NCBI GenBank assembly: GCA_041650595.1
Contig: JBAZKW010000016.1
Coordinates: forward strand, 1-39,190
Direction: 5' to 3'
DNA from: CALFCX01 sp041650595
GTDB taxonomy: Bacteria > Margulisbacteria > WOR-1 > JAKLHX01
DNA length: 39,190 nucleotides
Below the pieces are notes generated by a model. It searched no databases. It had not been told where the DNA came from and was given only the letters and a program-made list of their open reading frames with translations. Below are positions 7,940-16,352 of the stretch, piece after piece; position 1 is the first letter of the stretch, and each line of letters opens with the position of its first letter. The position numbers and the translations under genes are program-made.

Positions 7940-9199
7940 ATGGCAAGGACAGCAGCGTTAGGACAGAATTTAACATTGGATTATGGTCGACATGCGAATT
8001 TTAGAGGGAGCGGAGCTTTTCGGATAACAAGAGCAAATACAGGCGGAGTACCGCAAAGCAGAATATCGGTTAATAGGATAGGAGGGTCGATGTCGGAATT
8101 TTCTGTAACGGCAAGTAATGGAGAACGTGTGAACCTTTTTTGGGAACCGGTATGGAAAGGCATGGACCCAAATGAAGTGCTCGCTCATGCCGGCGAGCCG
8201 GGATATGAACAATTTGGAAATGACGGAGCAACAGGCCTTTTGCCGGGAATTGCCGGTTCCAGCCGGTGCTTACCGAGATTCGGTGGTTCCGATATATCTG
8301 CAGGAGGTTGCCACGGAGATATTAACAGGGGAAGATTCAAGCTTGCTGACCATGATGCAGAAGGACATATGGTCTTAACAACAAATCTTCCGCAAACAAT
8401 GTGGGGCATAACCAGTTCAATGTTCTTTTCCGGAGATCATGCCGCTGTACTTGTTGAGGATGAAAGCGTAAATCAATCAGAGCAGGACCAAAAAGTTACA
8501 TATTCGCAGCATGTCACTATGGGCGGAATATTCTTAGATGATGTTGTAATGCATATGCCAAAGAACACAAGAGGAAAAGCCTATGACGGCAGGTTTTTTA
8601 CTCCCAAAAACGGGCTGGTAGGAGGGTCGGAAGATTATCAATTGTTGCCGTTGGGTGCCGAATTCATGTATCCAGATGCGCGCATGGCTTCCGGAACGCC
8701 AATCGATCTTTCAAGGTTTCCCAAACGCAGACAAAGTGACTGTACCACACAGGTGATAGACCCGTCTGAGCTGTACGGCTGGTTTGCCGGTGAGAATAGG
8801 ACTTTGGGCATCTTATTTGCATGCGTGTGGCCAAGAGCGCAATTTCCGTATTTAGCAAGATGGGTGGAAAATCTGGCAAGATGGGGAGCCCCATGGAATA
8901 CAGGCGGGCAGAATGGCGGACCCAACACTAGGGCATTAGGATATGAAATCGCAAACACTCCTTTTCCTGAAGAATTTGCGGACCAGCTGGCCAGAGATCC
9001 TTTTATGGGACTGCCTACTTCTACGTTAGTGAGACCAGGCGAGATACTAACGACCAGATACCTGATGTTTGCATTGCCGATAACACCCGGTAATTCTTTT
9101 GACGCGATTTCAGTAACGGATAAGGTAAACGTTTCTTTTAGGAATGAACAGGGCAATCCTGTGGAAGTCTTTTTGCCTGGTATGGGATTGATCAGATAA
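7940..9199 (+). CDS. galactose-mutarotase-like (DUF4432-type) protein
   Basis: The 419-aa protein looks like a member of the aldose-1-epimerase/mutarotase-like beta-sandwich superfamily, perhaps near DUF4432. Supporting stretches are the N-terminal NGERVNLFWEPVW, the central VEDESVN ... VTYSQHVTMGGIFLDD (compare the W/Y-EHxxxG motif) and the C-terminal RYLMFALPITPG. Such proteins bind or epimerise sugars; the activity here is inferred. The second in-frame ATG (7940) is preferred over 7934, because it lies 9 nt after the Shine-Dalgarno GGAGG, whereas 7934 is only 3 nt away. A terminator follows at 9226-9254. Confidence 0.65.
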   Translation: MARTAALGQNLTLDYGRHANFRGSGAFRITRANTGGVPQSRISVNRIGGSMSEFSVTASNGERVNLFWEPVWKGMDPNEVLAHAGEPGYEQFGNDGATGLLPGIAGSSRCLPRFGGSDISAGGCHGDINRGRFKLADHDAEGHMVLTTNLPQTMWGITSSMFFSGDHAAVLVEDESVNQSEQDQKVTYSQHVTMGGIFLDDVVMHMPKNTRGKAYDGRFFTPKNGLVGGSEDYQLLPLGAEFMYPDARMASGTPIDLSRFPKRRQSDCTTQVIDPSELYGWFAGENRTLGILFACVWPRAQFPYLARWVENLARWGAPWNTGGQNGGPNTRALGYEIANTPFPEEFADQLARDPFMGLPTSTLVRPGEILTTRYLMFALPITPGNSFDAISVTDKVNVSFRNEQGNPVEVFLPGMGLIR

Positions 9200-9225
9200 T
9201 AATTGGTTTGTAAGACTAAAGAAAA

Positions 9226-9254
9226 AGCCGGGAGCATTTGATATGCTTCCGGCT
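9226..9254. terminator. terminator between convergent genes
   Basis: AGCCGGGAGCAT and ATGCTTCCGGCT form a 12-bp stem with one G-T pair and a 5-nt loop. A-rich sequence precedes it and T-rich sequence follows. It could serve both the mutarotase-like gene (+) and the orphan at 9279 (-). Confidence 0.7.
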
Positions 9255-9278
9255 GTATTATTTGGTTTTGAGCTGGTC

Positions 9279-10088
9279 CTATCTTGCTTCCCAATCCATT
9301 AAGTAGTAATAGCATCCCAAAAGGCTGCTATGTATGGGATTTGTCACGGGCAAAAATAACGGATTATTGACGCCATACGTTTCTCTCAGCAGCATCGCGG
9401 CTTTCAAAAAACCGTTCTTATCGCGGAATGCGTGCTCGCCTGTAATGACCAAGGCGTAATTGTTGGGATCTCTTTCAAACATTAAGATCTTTGAAAGAAT
9501 ATTTGCGATCTGCTCTGCATGCGTTTCGGGAGTTTTTCCCAGATCTTCAAATTTGCCTGCGTCCAGAGTAACCGCTTCATTGTGGACTCTCCCGTTGGAC
9601 TTTACGAAACAGCTATATCTGATGATGTCCGCTATATTTATGACCGCAAATCTTGTGTGAGGGGTCCCGCTCAGACATCCGCTTGGACTTGCGGCAAACC
9701 AGGCCTGGGCTTTGTTGTCATCGATGATCCTGATCTCTTTTTTTTCAAAAACCTGGTCTGCTTTTTCTTCTAACTCTGCTGCCAGATCAACCATTTCTGA
9801 TGTTGATCCATTTGGAAATTCGATCATCCTTATTATTCTTGTGTGAGGCATAACTTCCCATGGGGTCGACACCACTACTCTTGACTGATCTTTTGGGGTT
9901 GACAGGAAGCCGTTAGTATACTGAAAGGCCAGTTGTCTAATATTTGTACAAGCGATGGGGAGAAATGTGGGGCCACCAATAATAGCAGCAGATCCATTCC
10001 TGTTGCCTTGACATAAGGCGATGCGCATGTCCGATAGCGCTATCCTTGCGCAGAGCCGTATACTATTTGTTGCCCTTGATACTTTCAT
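9279..10088 (-). CDS. orphan protein of the sigma-28-like set
   Basis: No family is recognised with confidence in this 269-aa protein. It has no signal peptide or membrane segment. The C-terminal part (YALVITGEHAF ... NPLFLPVTNPIHSSLLGCYYY) loosely recalls the end of ROK/actin-fold proteins (IGGG ... GAA), so a truncated sugar-kinase-like fold is possible but unproven. The middle contains ELEEKADQVFEKKEIRIIDD. The ribosome site is weak (AAGAAAG). It sits 21 bp from a TGAAAT-N16-CGATA promoter and faces the mutarotase-like gene. Confidence 0.6.
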   Translation of the reverse strand: MKVSRATNSIRLCARIALSDMRIALCQGNRNGSAAIIGGPTFLPIACTNIRQLAFQYTNGFLSTPKDQSRVVVSTPWEVMPHTRIIRMIEFPNGSTSEMVDLAAELEEKADQVFEKKEIRIIDDNKAQAWFAASPSGCLSGTPHTRFAVINIADIIRYSCFVKSNGRVHNEAVTLDAGKFEDLGKTPETHAEQIANILSKILMFERDPNNYALVITGEHAFRDKNGFLKAAMLLRETYGVNNPLFLPVTNPIHSSLLGCYYYLMDWEAR

Positions 10089-10109
10089 GTTAAAAGCTTT
10101 CTTAATCTT

Positions 10110-10136
10110 TATCGTGCGATTTGTTCTGAGATTTCA
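10110..10136 (-). promoter_or_regulatory. sigma-28-like promoter, copy E
   Basis: Minus-strand TGAAAT-N16-CGATA, spacer ending in CGCA, 21 bp before the ATG at 10088. Confidence 0.65.
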
Positions 10137-10195
10137 ATAAAATCTTCAAGGGCCTCGCTTACACTTATAATATCTCCATGCCCTTTGAGGGCATA

Positions 10196-10338
10196 CCTTA
10201 TGCGCGCGTCTGTTCGACGAGCAGATGCCGGAACGGAGTGAAGGCAGATTGCGAGGAGTTACGCCGCGCAGGGGGAGCTGGGGGTTTACCCCCGCGAGTT
10301 TCTTTTGCTACTTTTCTTGCCGATGCAAGAAAAGTAGA
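10196..10338 (+). repeat. dispersed intergenic repeat, copy 1
   Basis: The unit runs GCGCGTCTGTTCGA ... GTTACGCCGCGC ... CTGGGGG-TTTA-CCCCCGCGAG ... TTTCTTTTGCTACTTTTCTT and ends in the hairpin CTTTTCTTGC ... GCAAGAAAAG. The same order of blocks recurs on the minus strand at 13438-13583, and part of it at 13735-13785. No protein-like reading is seen. It lies between the orphan gene and tRNA-Glu. Confidence 0.65.
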
Positions 10339-10342
10339 GAAC

Positions 10343-10414
10343 TAGCCCTAACGGGGATCGAACCCGTACTTCGACCTTGAGAGGGTCGTGTCCTAACCAT
10401 TAGACCATAGGGCC
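10343..10414 (-). tRNA. tRNA-Glu (CTC)
   Basis: The minus strand folds into a 72-nt cloverleaf: acceptor GGCCCTA/TAGGGCT (one G-T pair at 1-72), a D-arm with GGTTAGGAC, the anticodon stem CGACC-CTCTCAA-GGTCG giving anticodon CTC, and the T-arm CGGGTTCGATCCCCG. The CCA end is not encoded. Confidence 0.93.
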
Positions 10415-10426
10415 GCGTGCATATTC

Positions 10427-10435
10427 ATTATATCA
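10427..10435 (-). promoter_or_regulatory. extended -10 box of tRNA-Glu
   Basis: Minus-strand TGATATAAT lies 12 nt upstream of the tRNA 5' end. No clear -35 box is seen. Confidence 0.6.
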
Positions 10436-10451
10436 AAACCAATCATCCCCC

Positions 10452-10480
10452 TTGAATATCTCACCCCAATGTTGTTAAAT
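10452..10480 (+). promoter_or_regulatory. probable housekeeping promoter of the lipoprotein gene
   Basis: TTGAAT-N17-TTAAAT, with the -10 ending 10 nt before the ATG at 10491. There is no Shine-Dalgarno between them, so the transcript would have a leader of only a few bases. Confidence 0.45.
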
Positions 10481-10490
10481 TGACTTAAAG

Positions 10491-11672
10491 ATGAAAAAAA
10501 TATTTCTATTGTTGTTTGTGTCAGTCCTGTTCTTATCCGGTTGTGGCGGCAAGCAGGAAAAGATCCGGGTCGCAATGAACCTGAGCGAGGCCGAGTGGAC
10601 AGTGATGCGCGAAAAAGTGGTCCCGGCTTTTGAAAAAAAGACAAAGATCGCTGTGGAAGCCGTGCAGGTAGATCCGTCCGATCTGTCCCAGCTGCTCGAA
10701 GCCATGAAAAAAGCCGGCAATATGCAAATAGACCTGTTTGCGCAGAACGATATGCAGCTTTTCCTTCTTACCGATAAAAAACTTGTCGAGGACTTGAGCA
10801 CCTATGAAAGAATGATCCCGCGCCAGGTCCCGAAGGCATTGGTATCGGGACTTAGGTCCGGTGACAGGCTCTATTTTTTTCCATATCATCCGGATGTCAA
10901 GATAGTCTATTACAACAAGAAAAAGTTCGACAAATATGGTCTTAAGCTCCCGCGGACATGGAATGAACTGCTTGCGGCAGCAAAAAAGTTTAAGAAAAAG
11001 GAAAAGACCGGCAGAGTGCTTTTTCAGGCAGGCGGAGGCACGGACACAGCGGCGGAGCTTTATGAGTGGATCGTAAGCGCGGGAGGCGATCCTTTTAAGT
11101 TCAACGACAGAGGCTGTGTGCGCACTTTTACTTTTTTGCAAAAGCTGTGGCCGTATCTGTCGCCTGATTCAAAACAGGCAAAATTTGATAACACTAACGG
11201 ATATCTTGCAGGAAAATCATCCTACCTGGCGAAGAACTGGTCTTTTGGGGGCAATATGCATGTAAAAGACAGCAGCAAGAATGAAATCAAGACTTATTCG
11301 GGTTTCAGCGGTCCAAGAAGAAAGGTTTTTGTCATAGGAGGAGAAGTTTTGGGGATACCCAAAGGCAGCCGAAATAAAACACAGGCACTGGCTTTTATAA
11401 AACATCTCCAGTCAAAAGAAATCCAGGAGCTGCTTGTCAGGGAACTTGGCTGGCCGCCGGTCAGAACGGATGCTTATGCCAGGATCGATCCTCGGATGAA
11501 GATTCAATATAACTCGGCGATGAAGGCTATGGAGAAGGGTATTTATATAAAAAATGTCAGGTATTGGAATGATTTTGAAAGGCTGATCAACGAGGCATTT
11601 GTAAAGATCGTCATAAAAAGGGAGCCTGTCAAAAAGACCCTCAAACTTTATAAACGCTTCCCCGTGTTATAA
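10491..11672 (+). CDS. ABC-transporter solute-binding lipoprotein, family 1
   Basis: The 393-aa protein starts with a lipoprotein signal (LLLFVSVLFLSGCGG; lipid-modified Cys at residue 18). It continues as a type-1 extracellular solute-binding protein: LPRTWNELLAAAKKF, a periplasmic-binding fold, and GGEVLGIPKGSRNKTQALAF near the C-terminal lobe. Family 1 proteins usually bind sugars or oligosaccharides and deliver them to an ABC importer. No permease or ATPase gene lies nearby, so the transporter is elsewhere or the protein is an orphan. The next gene begins 7 nt later but has its own -10 box. Confidence 0.85.
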   Translation: MKKIFLLLFVSVLFLSGCGGKQEKIRVAMNLSEAEWTVMREKVVPAFEKKTKIAVEAVQVDPSDLSQLLEAMKKAGNMQIDLFAQNDMQLFLLTDKKLVEDLSTYERMIPRQVPKALVSGLRSGDRLYFFPYHPDVKIVYYNKKKFDKYGLKLPRTWNELLAAAKKFKKKEKTGRVLFQAGGGTDTAAELYEWIVSAGGDPFKFNDRGCVRTFTFLQKLWPYLSPDSKQAKFDNTNGYLAGKSSYLAKNWSFGGNMHVKDSSKNEIKTYSGFSGPRRKVFVIGGEVLGIPKGSRNKTQALAFIKHLQSKEIQELLVRELGWPPVRTDAYARIDPRMKIQYNSAMKAMEKGIYIKNVRYWNDFERLINEAFVKIVIKREPVKKTLKLYKRFPVL

Positions 11673-11673
11673 T
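11665..11673 (+). promoter_or_regulatory. extended -10 box of the TIGR00725-like gene
   Basis: TGTTATAAT, a perfect extended -10, ends 6 nt before the ATG at 11680. It overlaps the end of the lipoprotein gene. A leaderless transcript is predicted. Confidence 0.7.
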
Positions 11674-11679
11674 AATTCC

Positions 11680-12165
11680 ATGAAAAAACTATTTATTTCC
11701 GTGATCGGTGAAAGCAAGGCCTCAAAAAAGAATTACAAAACGGCGGAAAAAGTCGGACATCTGCTTGGCAAGCACGGGGCTATAGTGTTTTGCGGCGGGA
11801 TGTTTGGCGTAATGGAAGCCGTATGCAAGGGAGTAAAATCCGGGGGCGGCACTACAGTCGGGATACTGCCTTCTAGCAAACGCAGCACTGCCAATAAATA
11901 TGTGGATATTCCGATCCCGACAGGCGTCGGGTACGCGAGAAATAAGTATGTCGTGAAAAGCGGACAGGCAATAATCGCTATCGGCGGAAGCTACGGGACA
12001 CTTTGTGAGATCGGCTTTGCTTTGGGCTACAAGATCCCGGTAATCGGCCTCAACACCTGGACATTCGAGAAAAAAGGCCACGTTAAAGCTCCGATAAAAT
12101 ATGTGAAGACCCCGGAAAAAGCCGTTGAATTAGCGGTCAAACTGGCTAGAAAGTGCAAAGACTGA
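11680..12165 (+). CDS. TIGR00725-type SLOG/LOG-like nucleotide-binding protein
   Basis: This 161-aa Rossmann-like protein of the SLOG superfamily has VIGESKAS at the N-terminus, CGGMFGVMEAVCKG as the first glycine-rich loop, and AIGGSYGTLCEIGFAL with the GGxxGT-E signature. The family binds nucleotides or their derivatives; some relatives (LOG) release cytokinin-type bases from nucleotides. The actual role here is unknown. The length is normal for TIGR00725. It has no Shine-Dalgarno, and thiC starts 16 nt downstream. Confidence 0.85.
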   Translation: MKKLFISVIGESKASKKNYKTAEKVGHLLGKHGAIVFCGGMFGVMEAVCKGVKSGGGTTVGILPSSKRSTANKYVDIPIPTGVGYARNKYVVKSGQAIIAIGGSYGTLCEIGFALGYKIPVIGLNTWTFEKKGHVKAPIKYVKTPEKAVELAVKLARKCKD

Positions 12166-12181
12166 GACCTCTCAGATTTTC

Positions 12182-13408
12182 ATGAAAAAAGAAATACCCT
12201 TTATCGCAAGGCAAGAAAAAGAATCTGCCGGATATATAAGCCGCTCTATTTCTGACGGTACTATAGTTATTTTTAGTAATCCTCTCCATAAAAATGTCAT
12301 GCCATGTGCAGTGGGTAAAGGTCTCAGGACCAAAGTAAACGCAAATATCGGCACGTCCCAAGACTATCCTTTGCTTTCCAATGAATTAAAAAAACTTGAT
12401 ATCTGTATCGAGGCAAAAGCCGATACGGTGATGGACCTTAGCACCGGCGGGAATATCGACAAGATCAGGAAAGAAATAATAAAGAACAGTCCTCTGCCGC
12501 TCGGCACCGTTCCGATATATCAGGCTGTGGCGGAGGCAAAGGGACTGCACAATCTTACGCCTGACATTCTTTTTGACACGATAGAAAAGCAGGCGCGTGA
12601 CGGCGTTGATTTTATGACGATACACAGCGGGGTCACGCTTGCCGTGACCGAAAAAATTAAAAAGAAAAAACGCCTCATGGGGATTGTGAGCAGGGGAGGC
12701 GCGATGCTTTACGCATGGATGCAAAAGAACAAAAGAGAAAATCCCCTGTATGAAGAATATGACAGGTTGTTGGACATCCTGAAAAAATACAATGTTGCGT
12801 TGAGCCTTGGCGACGGATTGCGTCCGGGATCCATATTTGATTCCGGCGATGCCGGACAGATAGGGGAGCTGAAGGTCCTTGGAAAACTGGCAAAAAAGGC
12901 AAGGCAAAAAGGCGTTCAGGTGATAATAGAAGGTCCCGGGCATGTCCCGATAAATGAGATCGTAGATCAGATGAAACTTGAGAAAAAGCTTTGCCACGGA
13001 GCGCCCTTTTATGTTCTGGGACCCCTGCCTACCGATATAGGGGCGGGTTATGACCATATAACCTGCGCGATAGGAGGAGCCCTTGCGGCGTCAGCCGGCG
13101 CGGACTATCTTTGTTATGTTACGCCCGCCGAACATTTGGGACTTCCTTCGGCCGATGATGTAAGGGAGGGAATAATCGCTTCGCGCATCGCCGCGCATAT
13201 AGGAGATATTGCCAAAGGAGTTCCTGGAGCAAAAGAAAGAGACCTTGAAATGTCAAAAGCCAGAAAAGCCCTTAACTGGGGCAAGCAGATAATGCTGGCG
13301 ATCGATCCCGTAAAAGCAAAACAATACCACGATAAATTATCCTCTAAACGTAAAGATGTTTGCACCATGTGCGGAGACTATTGCGCCATGAAAGTATTCG
13401 ACAGTTAA
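12182..13408 (+). CDS. thiC: phosphomethylpyrimidine synthase ThiC
   Basis: ThiC is a radical-SAM enzyme that rearranges aminoimidazole ribotide into the hydroxymethylpyrimidine phosphate of thiamine. The 408-aa protein is the short form common in anaerobes. It contains SRGGAMLYAWM, SLGDGLRPGS, EGPGHVPINE, GAGYDHITCAIGGA and the C-terminal iron-sulfur motif CTMCGDYC. No other thi gene and no TPP riboswitch are visible; the 16-nt gap upstream is too short for one. It is probably co-transcribed with the SLOG gene and ends at a strong terminator. Confidence 0.95.
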   Translation: MKKEIPFIARQEKESAGYISRSISDGTIVIFSNPLHKNVMPCAVGKGLRTKVNANIGTSQDYPLLSNELKKLDICIEAKADTVMDLSTGGNIDKIRKEIIKNSPLPLGTVPIYQAVAEAKGLHNLTPDILFDTIEKQARDGVDFMTIHSGVTLAVTEKIKKKKRLMGIVSRGGAMLYAWMQKNKRENPLYEEYDRLLDILKKYNVALSLGDGLRPGSIFDSGDAGQIGELKVLGKLAKKARQKGVQVIIEGPGHVPINEIVDQMKLEKKLCHGAPFYVLGPLPTDIGAGYDHITCAIGGALAASAGADYLCYVTPAEHLGLPSADDVREGIIASRIAAHIGDIAKGVPGAKERDLEMSKARKALNWGKQIMLAIDPVKAKQYHDKLSSKRKDVCTMCGDYCAMKVFDS

Positions 13409-13428
13409 AAGGGCCTGCGGCCCTTTTA
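13407..13428 (+). terminator. rho-independent terminator after thiC
   Basis: AAAAGGGCC-TGCG-GCCCTTTT is a perfect A/T-flanked hairpin whose 3' arm ends in TTTTAAT. It lies directly after the stop codon. Confidence 0.85.
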
Positions 13429-13429
13429 A

Positions 13430-13815
13430 TCCCGTATTGCCACTTTTCTTTTCCGTAAGAAAAGTGGCTGAAAAGAACGGCTTAGGGGCAAGCCCCTAAG
13501 AACCCCTTCCGCGCGTAACTCGGCTGGACACCGCTGCGTTTCACTTCGCGCTGCCAGCCTCGAACAGACGCGCGGATAAGGAGCTATATGCAATACAGTC
13601 CTAAACATTTCGCTTACAAGGCAAGCATCGCTCTTGCGACGACACAAAATAAGTAACGAGCGATTCCTAATTCTACAGATAGATGTTTTGCCGACGCCGC
13701 GGAGGCGAAAAGGACTAGTCGGAGCTTGCGATGCTTGCAGGGGAGCTGGGGGCGAAAGCCCCCGCGAGCTTTCTTTTGCGGGTTAAGGGCCGCAGGCCCT
13801 TACTAAAAAAAAATA
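13430..13815. repeat. intergenic repeat array, copies 2 and 3 of the dispersed repeat
   Basis: No gene is seen in this gap. On the minus strand 13438-13583 carries the same blocks as 10196-10338: GCGCGTCTGTTCGA, GTTACGCGCGG and a CTTTTCTT/AAGAAAAG hairpin. On the plus strand 13735-13785 repeats GGGAGCTGGGGG-CGAAAG-CCCCCGCGAG and TTTCTTTTGC. Inner hairpins include TTAGGGGCAAGCCCCTAA and AAGGGCCGCAGGCCCTT (13784-13800). The latter resembles the thiC terminator. Confidence 0.6.
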
Positions 13816-13845
13816 TTGTAAAAGAATATTTCTGCAGGGTATAAT
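13816..13845 (+). promoter_or_regulatory. housekeeping promoter of the exopolysaccharide operon
   Basis: TTGTAA-N18-TATAAT. The -10 ends 8 nt before the ATG at 13854, so the mRNA should be leaderless or nearly so. Confidence 0.7.
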
Positions 13846-13853
13846 AGATTCAA

Positions 13854-14942
13854 ATGAAAGTAGCCATCACCCACGATTGGCTTGTCTCTTACGGCGGCGC
13901 GGAAAAAGTGCTGGAAGCGCTTCTTGAAGTTTTTCCGGGCGCCGATGTGTTTACCTCCGTTCTGGACAAAAGCAAATTGCCAGCGGCATTTGACAAAGCA
14001 AAGATTATCCCTTCTTTCATACAGCAGCTTCCATATGCTAAGACCAGGTACCGTTCCTATTTGGGTCTTATGCCCGCAGCCTTTAAAAGTTTTGATCTGC
14101 AGGGTTATGATCTTATTATTTCTAATTCTCATGCCTGCGCCAAAAATATCCGTGTTCCAAAATCCGCGCGGCATATCTGCTATTGTCTGACGCCTATGAG
14201 ATATATATGGGACATGTACGGCCAGTACATGGATATCGAAAGGCCAAGTATCCTTATCAGGGCCATGGCTCCTTTGGCCGCGCAATATCTAAGGCATATA
14301 GATGTTTCATCATCTAAGACCGTTGAAGAGTTTGCGGCTATCTCCAAATTTGTTGCGCAAAGAATAAAAAAATATTACGGACGGGAAAGTAAAGTGATCT
14401 ATCCTCCGGTAGGTGAGGAAAAGTTTAAAATATCGGAAAAAATAGAAGATTATTATCTTGTTGTTTCGCGTCTGGTCCCTCAAAAAAGGACAAATATAAT
14501 TATTTCCGCTTTCAATGAACTTGGGCTTCCGCTTAAGATAATCGGCACCGGCAGGGATGAGGACTCCTTAAGAAAGATGGCCAAAAATAATATTGAATTT
14601 CTGGGATTCCAAAGCGAAGGAAAGATCGCGGAAGTGATGAGCAGATGCAAAGCCCTGGTCTTTGCCAGCCTGGAAGATTTTGGCATAGTCCCGGTCGAGG
14701 CAATGGCCTGCGGACGTCCTGTGATCGCATACGGCCGGGGCGGGGTGCTGGATACGGTCACTGCCGGCAAGACCGGCATATTTTTTGACGAACAAACATC
14801 TTCTTCAGTTGCCCGGGCCGTGCTAAAATCTGAAGAGACGGCATATGATCCTGCTCTCATAAAAAAGTCGGTCGAGAAATTTGATAAGAAAGTATTCAAA
14901 GAAGAAATAAAGCAGTTTGTCGAAAGGGTTCTTGGACAGTGA
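13854..14942 (+). CDS. glycosyltransferase family 4
   Basis: This 362-aa GT-B enzyme would transfer a sugar from an activated donor to a growing polysaccharide or lipid-linked acceptor. The N-terminal lobe begins with ITHDWLVSYGGAEKVLEAL, the usual acceptor-side glycine loop. The C-terminal lobe has VVSRLVPQKRTN, a donor-binding strand (IIGTGRDEDSLRKM) and the EDFGIVPVEAMACGRPVIAY motif with the conserved Glu residues. It heads a four-gene exopolysaccharide operon. The TGA stop overlaps the next ATG (ATGATG at 14940-14944). Confidence 0.88.
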   Translation: MKVAITHDWLVSYGGAEKVLEALLEVFPGADVFTSVLDKSKLPAAFDKAKIIPSFIQQLPYAKTRYRSYLGLMPAAFKSFDLQGYDLIISNSHACAKNIRVPKSARHICYCLTPMRYIWDMYGQYMDIERPSILIRAMAPLAAQYLRHIDVSSSKTVEEFAAISKFVAQRIKKYYGRESKVIYPPVGEEKFKISEKIEDYYLVVSRLVPQKRTNIIISAFNELGLPLKIIGTGRDEDSLRKMAKNNIEFLGFQSEGKIAEVMSRCKALVFASLEDFGIVPVEAMACGRPVIAYGRGGVLDTVTAGKTGIFFDEQTSSSVARAVLKSEETAYDPALIKKSVEKFDKKVFKEEIKQFVERVLGQ

Positions 14943-16348
14943 TGGCAAAAAAAACATTCACTTTTAATCTGCTGCTGATGGCCTTTGATATCCTGGCGAT
15001 AAATATATCCTTTATCCTGGGCGATTGTTTAAAACGCGGCTATTTTGATCCTCCTTTGCTGGTCGCCGCACAAAACTCCAGGCTGCTCATCTTCGCGACG
15101 GCGACCCTGCTTGCGATATTCAGTTTTTTTAAATTGTATGATCAGCAAGCCAAAAGGTCCGAAGTGGACGAGGCCGGTGCCGCCGCGGGTGCTTTGACTT
15201 TTGGCATGGTGCTTTTTGAGTTTATGACGCTTTTTTACAGGGATATGATCTTTAGAAGACTTACTATCTTTTACGCATGGCTGTTTGCATTGGTCCTTAT
15301 TATAACTTTTAGGATCTTTCTGATACTTTTGCGGAAATGGCTTTACAAGAGAGGCGTTGGTGTTTCGAACATCCTAATAATAGGTACCGGTGAAGATGGC
15401 CGGCTTCTCATGCAAAAAATAAAGAACCATCCCGAGATGGGGCTTCGGATCGCCGGGTTTTTGCGCGTTGAAAATGAGCCCGGGGCTTTTACCTCCGAAG
15501 GAATGAATGTTCTTGGCGGGACAAATGATCTGGAAAACCTGATCGTAAAACTCGGCATCAACAGTGTCATTTTTGCCGTTTCGGATGCGCCCAACAACCT
15601 GATAATGGAACTCGTAGAAAAATGCGAGCTGAACAAAGCGGAGTTTCGGTTTGTTCCGCGAGTTTTGGACATCATAGAATCGCGGGTAAGCTCCGATGAG
15701 GTAGTAGGCGTCCCTCTCATCACGGTGAAAGAGATAAAATTGTACGGCCTGAACGCTTTGCTGAAAAGGACTTCTGATATTGTCTATTCTTTTGTCCTGC
15801 TGGTTTTTGTACTGCCGGTTATAGGTATTATTGCGCTTGCCATCAAGCTGGATTCTGCCGGCAGTATGTTTTTTGTCCAAAGAAGAGTAGGAGCTCAGGG
15901 AAAAGAATTTAATATGTACAAATTCAGATCGATGCGGGCGGATGCGGAAGCGGATTTTGGCAAAGTGGCCGGTATGAACGAAGCAGACGGCCTTATATTT
16001 AAGATGAAGAACGATCCAAGGGTTACCAGGGTCGGCAGATTTTTGCGCAAGTGGAGTTTGGACGAACTTCCCCAGATATTCAATGTCATAAAGGGCGATA
16101 TGAGTTTTGTGGGGCCCCGGCCGCCGCTTCCCAGCGAGGTCAGGAACTACAATTCCTGGCATAAAAAAAGGTTAAGGATAGCCCCCGGAATAACCGGCCT
16201 TTGGCAGGTGAGCGGCCGGAGCGATGTTTCTTTTGATGAGATGGTCAAATTGGACATCTATTACATAGAATCCTGGTCGCTCTGGCAGGACGTAAAGATT
16301 TTGATGAAGACCGTTCCTGTCGTTTTGCTCGCAAAGGGAGCATATTAG
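14942..16348 (+). CDS. initiating polyprenyl-phosphate sugar transferase (WbaP/EpsE type)
   Basis: The 468-aa membrane enzyme starts polysaccharide synthesis by moving a sugar phosphate to undecaprenyl phosphate. The N-terminal third has four or five membrane helices. A CoA-binding-like domain follows (ILIIGTGEDGRLLMQKI). The C-terminal catalytic domain starts with a membrane helix (KRTSDIVYSFVLLVFVLPVI) and holds QRRVGAQGKEFNMYKFRSM, WSLDELPQIFNVIKGDMS and FVGPRPPLPSEV. The ATG at 14942 overlaps the upstream stop; a GTG at 14939 is also possible. Confidence 0.92.
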   Translation: MAKKTFTFNLLLMAFDILAINISFILGDCLKRGYFDPPLLVAAQNSRLLIFATATLLAIFSFFKLYDQQAKRSEVDEAGAAAGALTFGMVLFEFMTLFYRDMIFRRLTIFYAWLFALVLIITFRIFLILLRKWLYKRGVGVSNILIIGTGEDGRLLMQKIKNHPEMGLRIAGFLRVENEPGAFTSEGMNVLGGTNDLENLIVKLGINSVIFAVSDAPNNLIMELVEKCELNKAEFRFVPRVLDIIESRVSSDEVVGVPLITVKEIKLYGLNALLKRTSDIVYSFVLLVFVLPVIGIIALAIKLDSAGSMFFVQRRVGAQGKEFNMYKFRSMRADAEADFGKVAGMNEADGLIFKMKNDPRVTRVGRFLRKWSLDELPQIFNVIKGDMSFVGPRPPLPSEVRNYNSWHKKRLRIAPGITGLWQVSGRSDVSFDEMVKLDIYYIESWSLWQDVKILMKTVPVVLLAKGAY

Positions 16349-16352
16349 CAGT

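Noticed and set aside
12166..12181. TPP riboswitch before thiC
   Set aside because: Only 16 bp separate thiC from the upstream gene, and no aptamer motif is seen.
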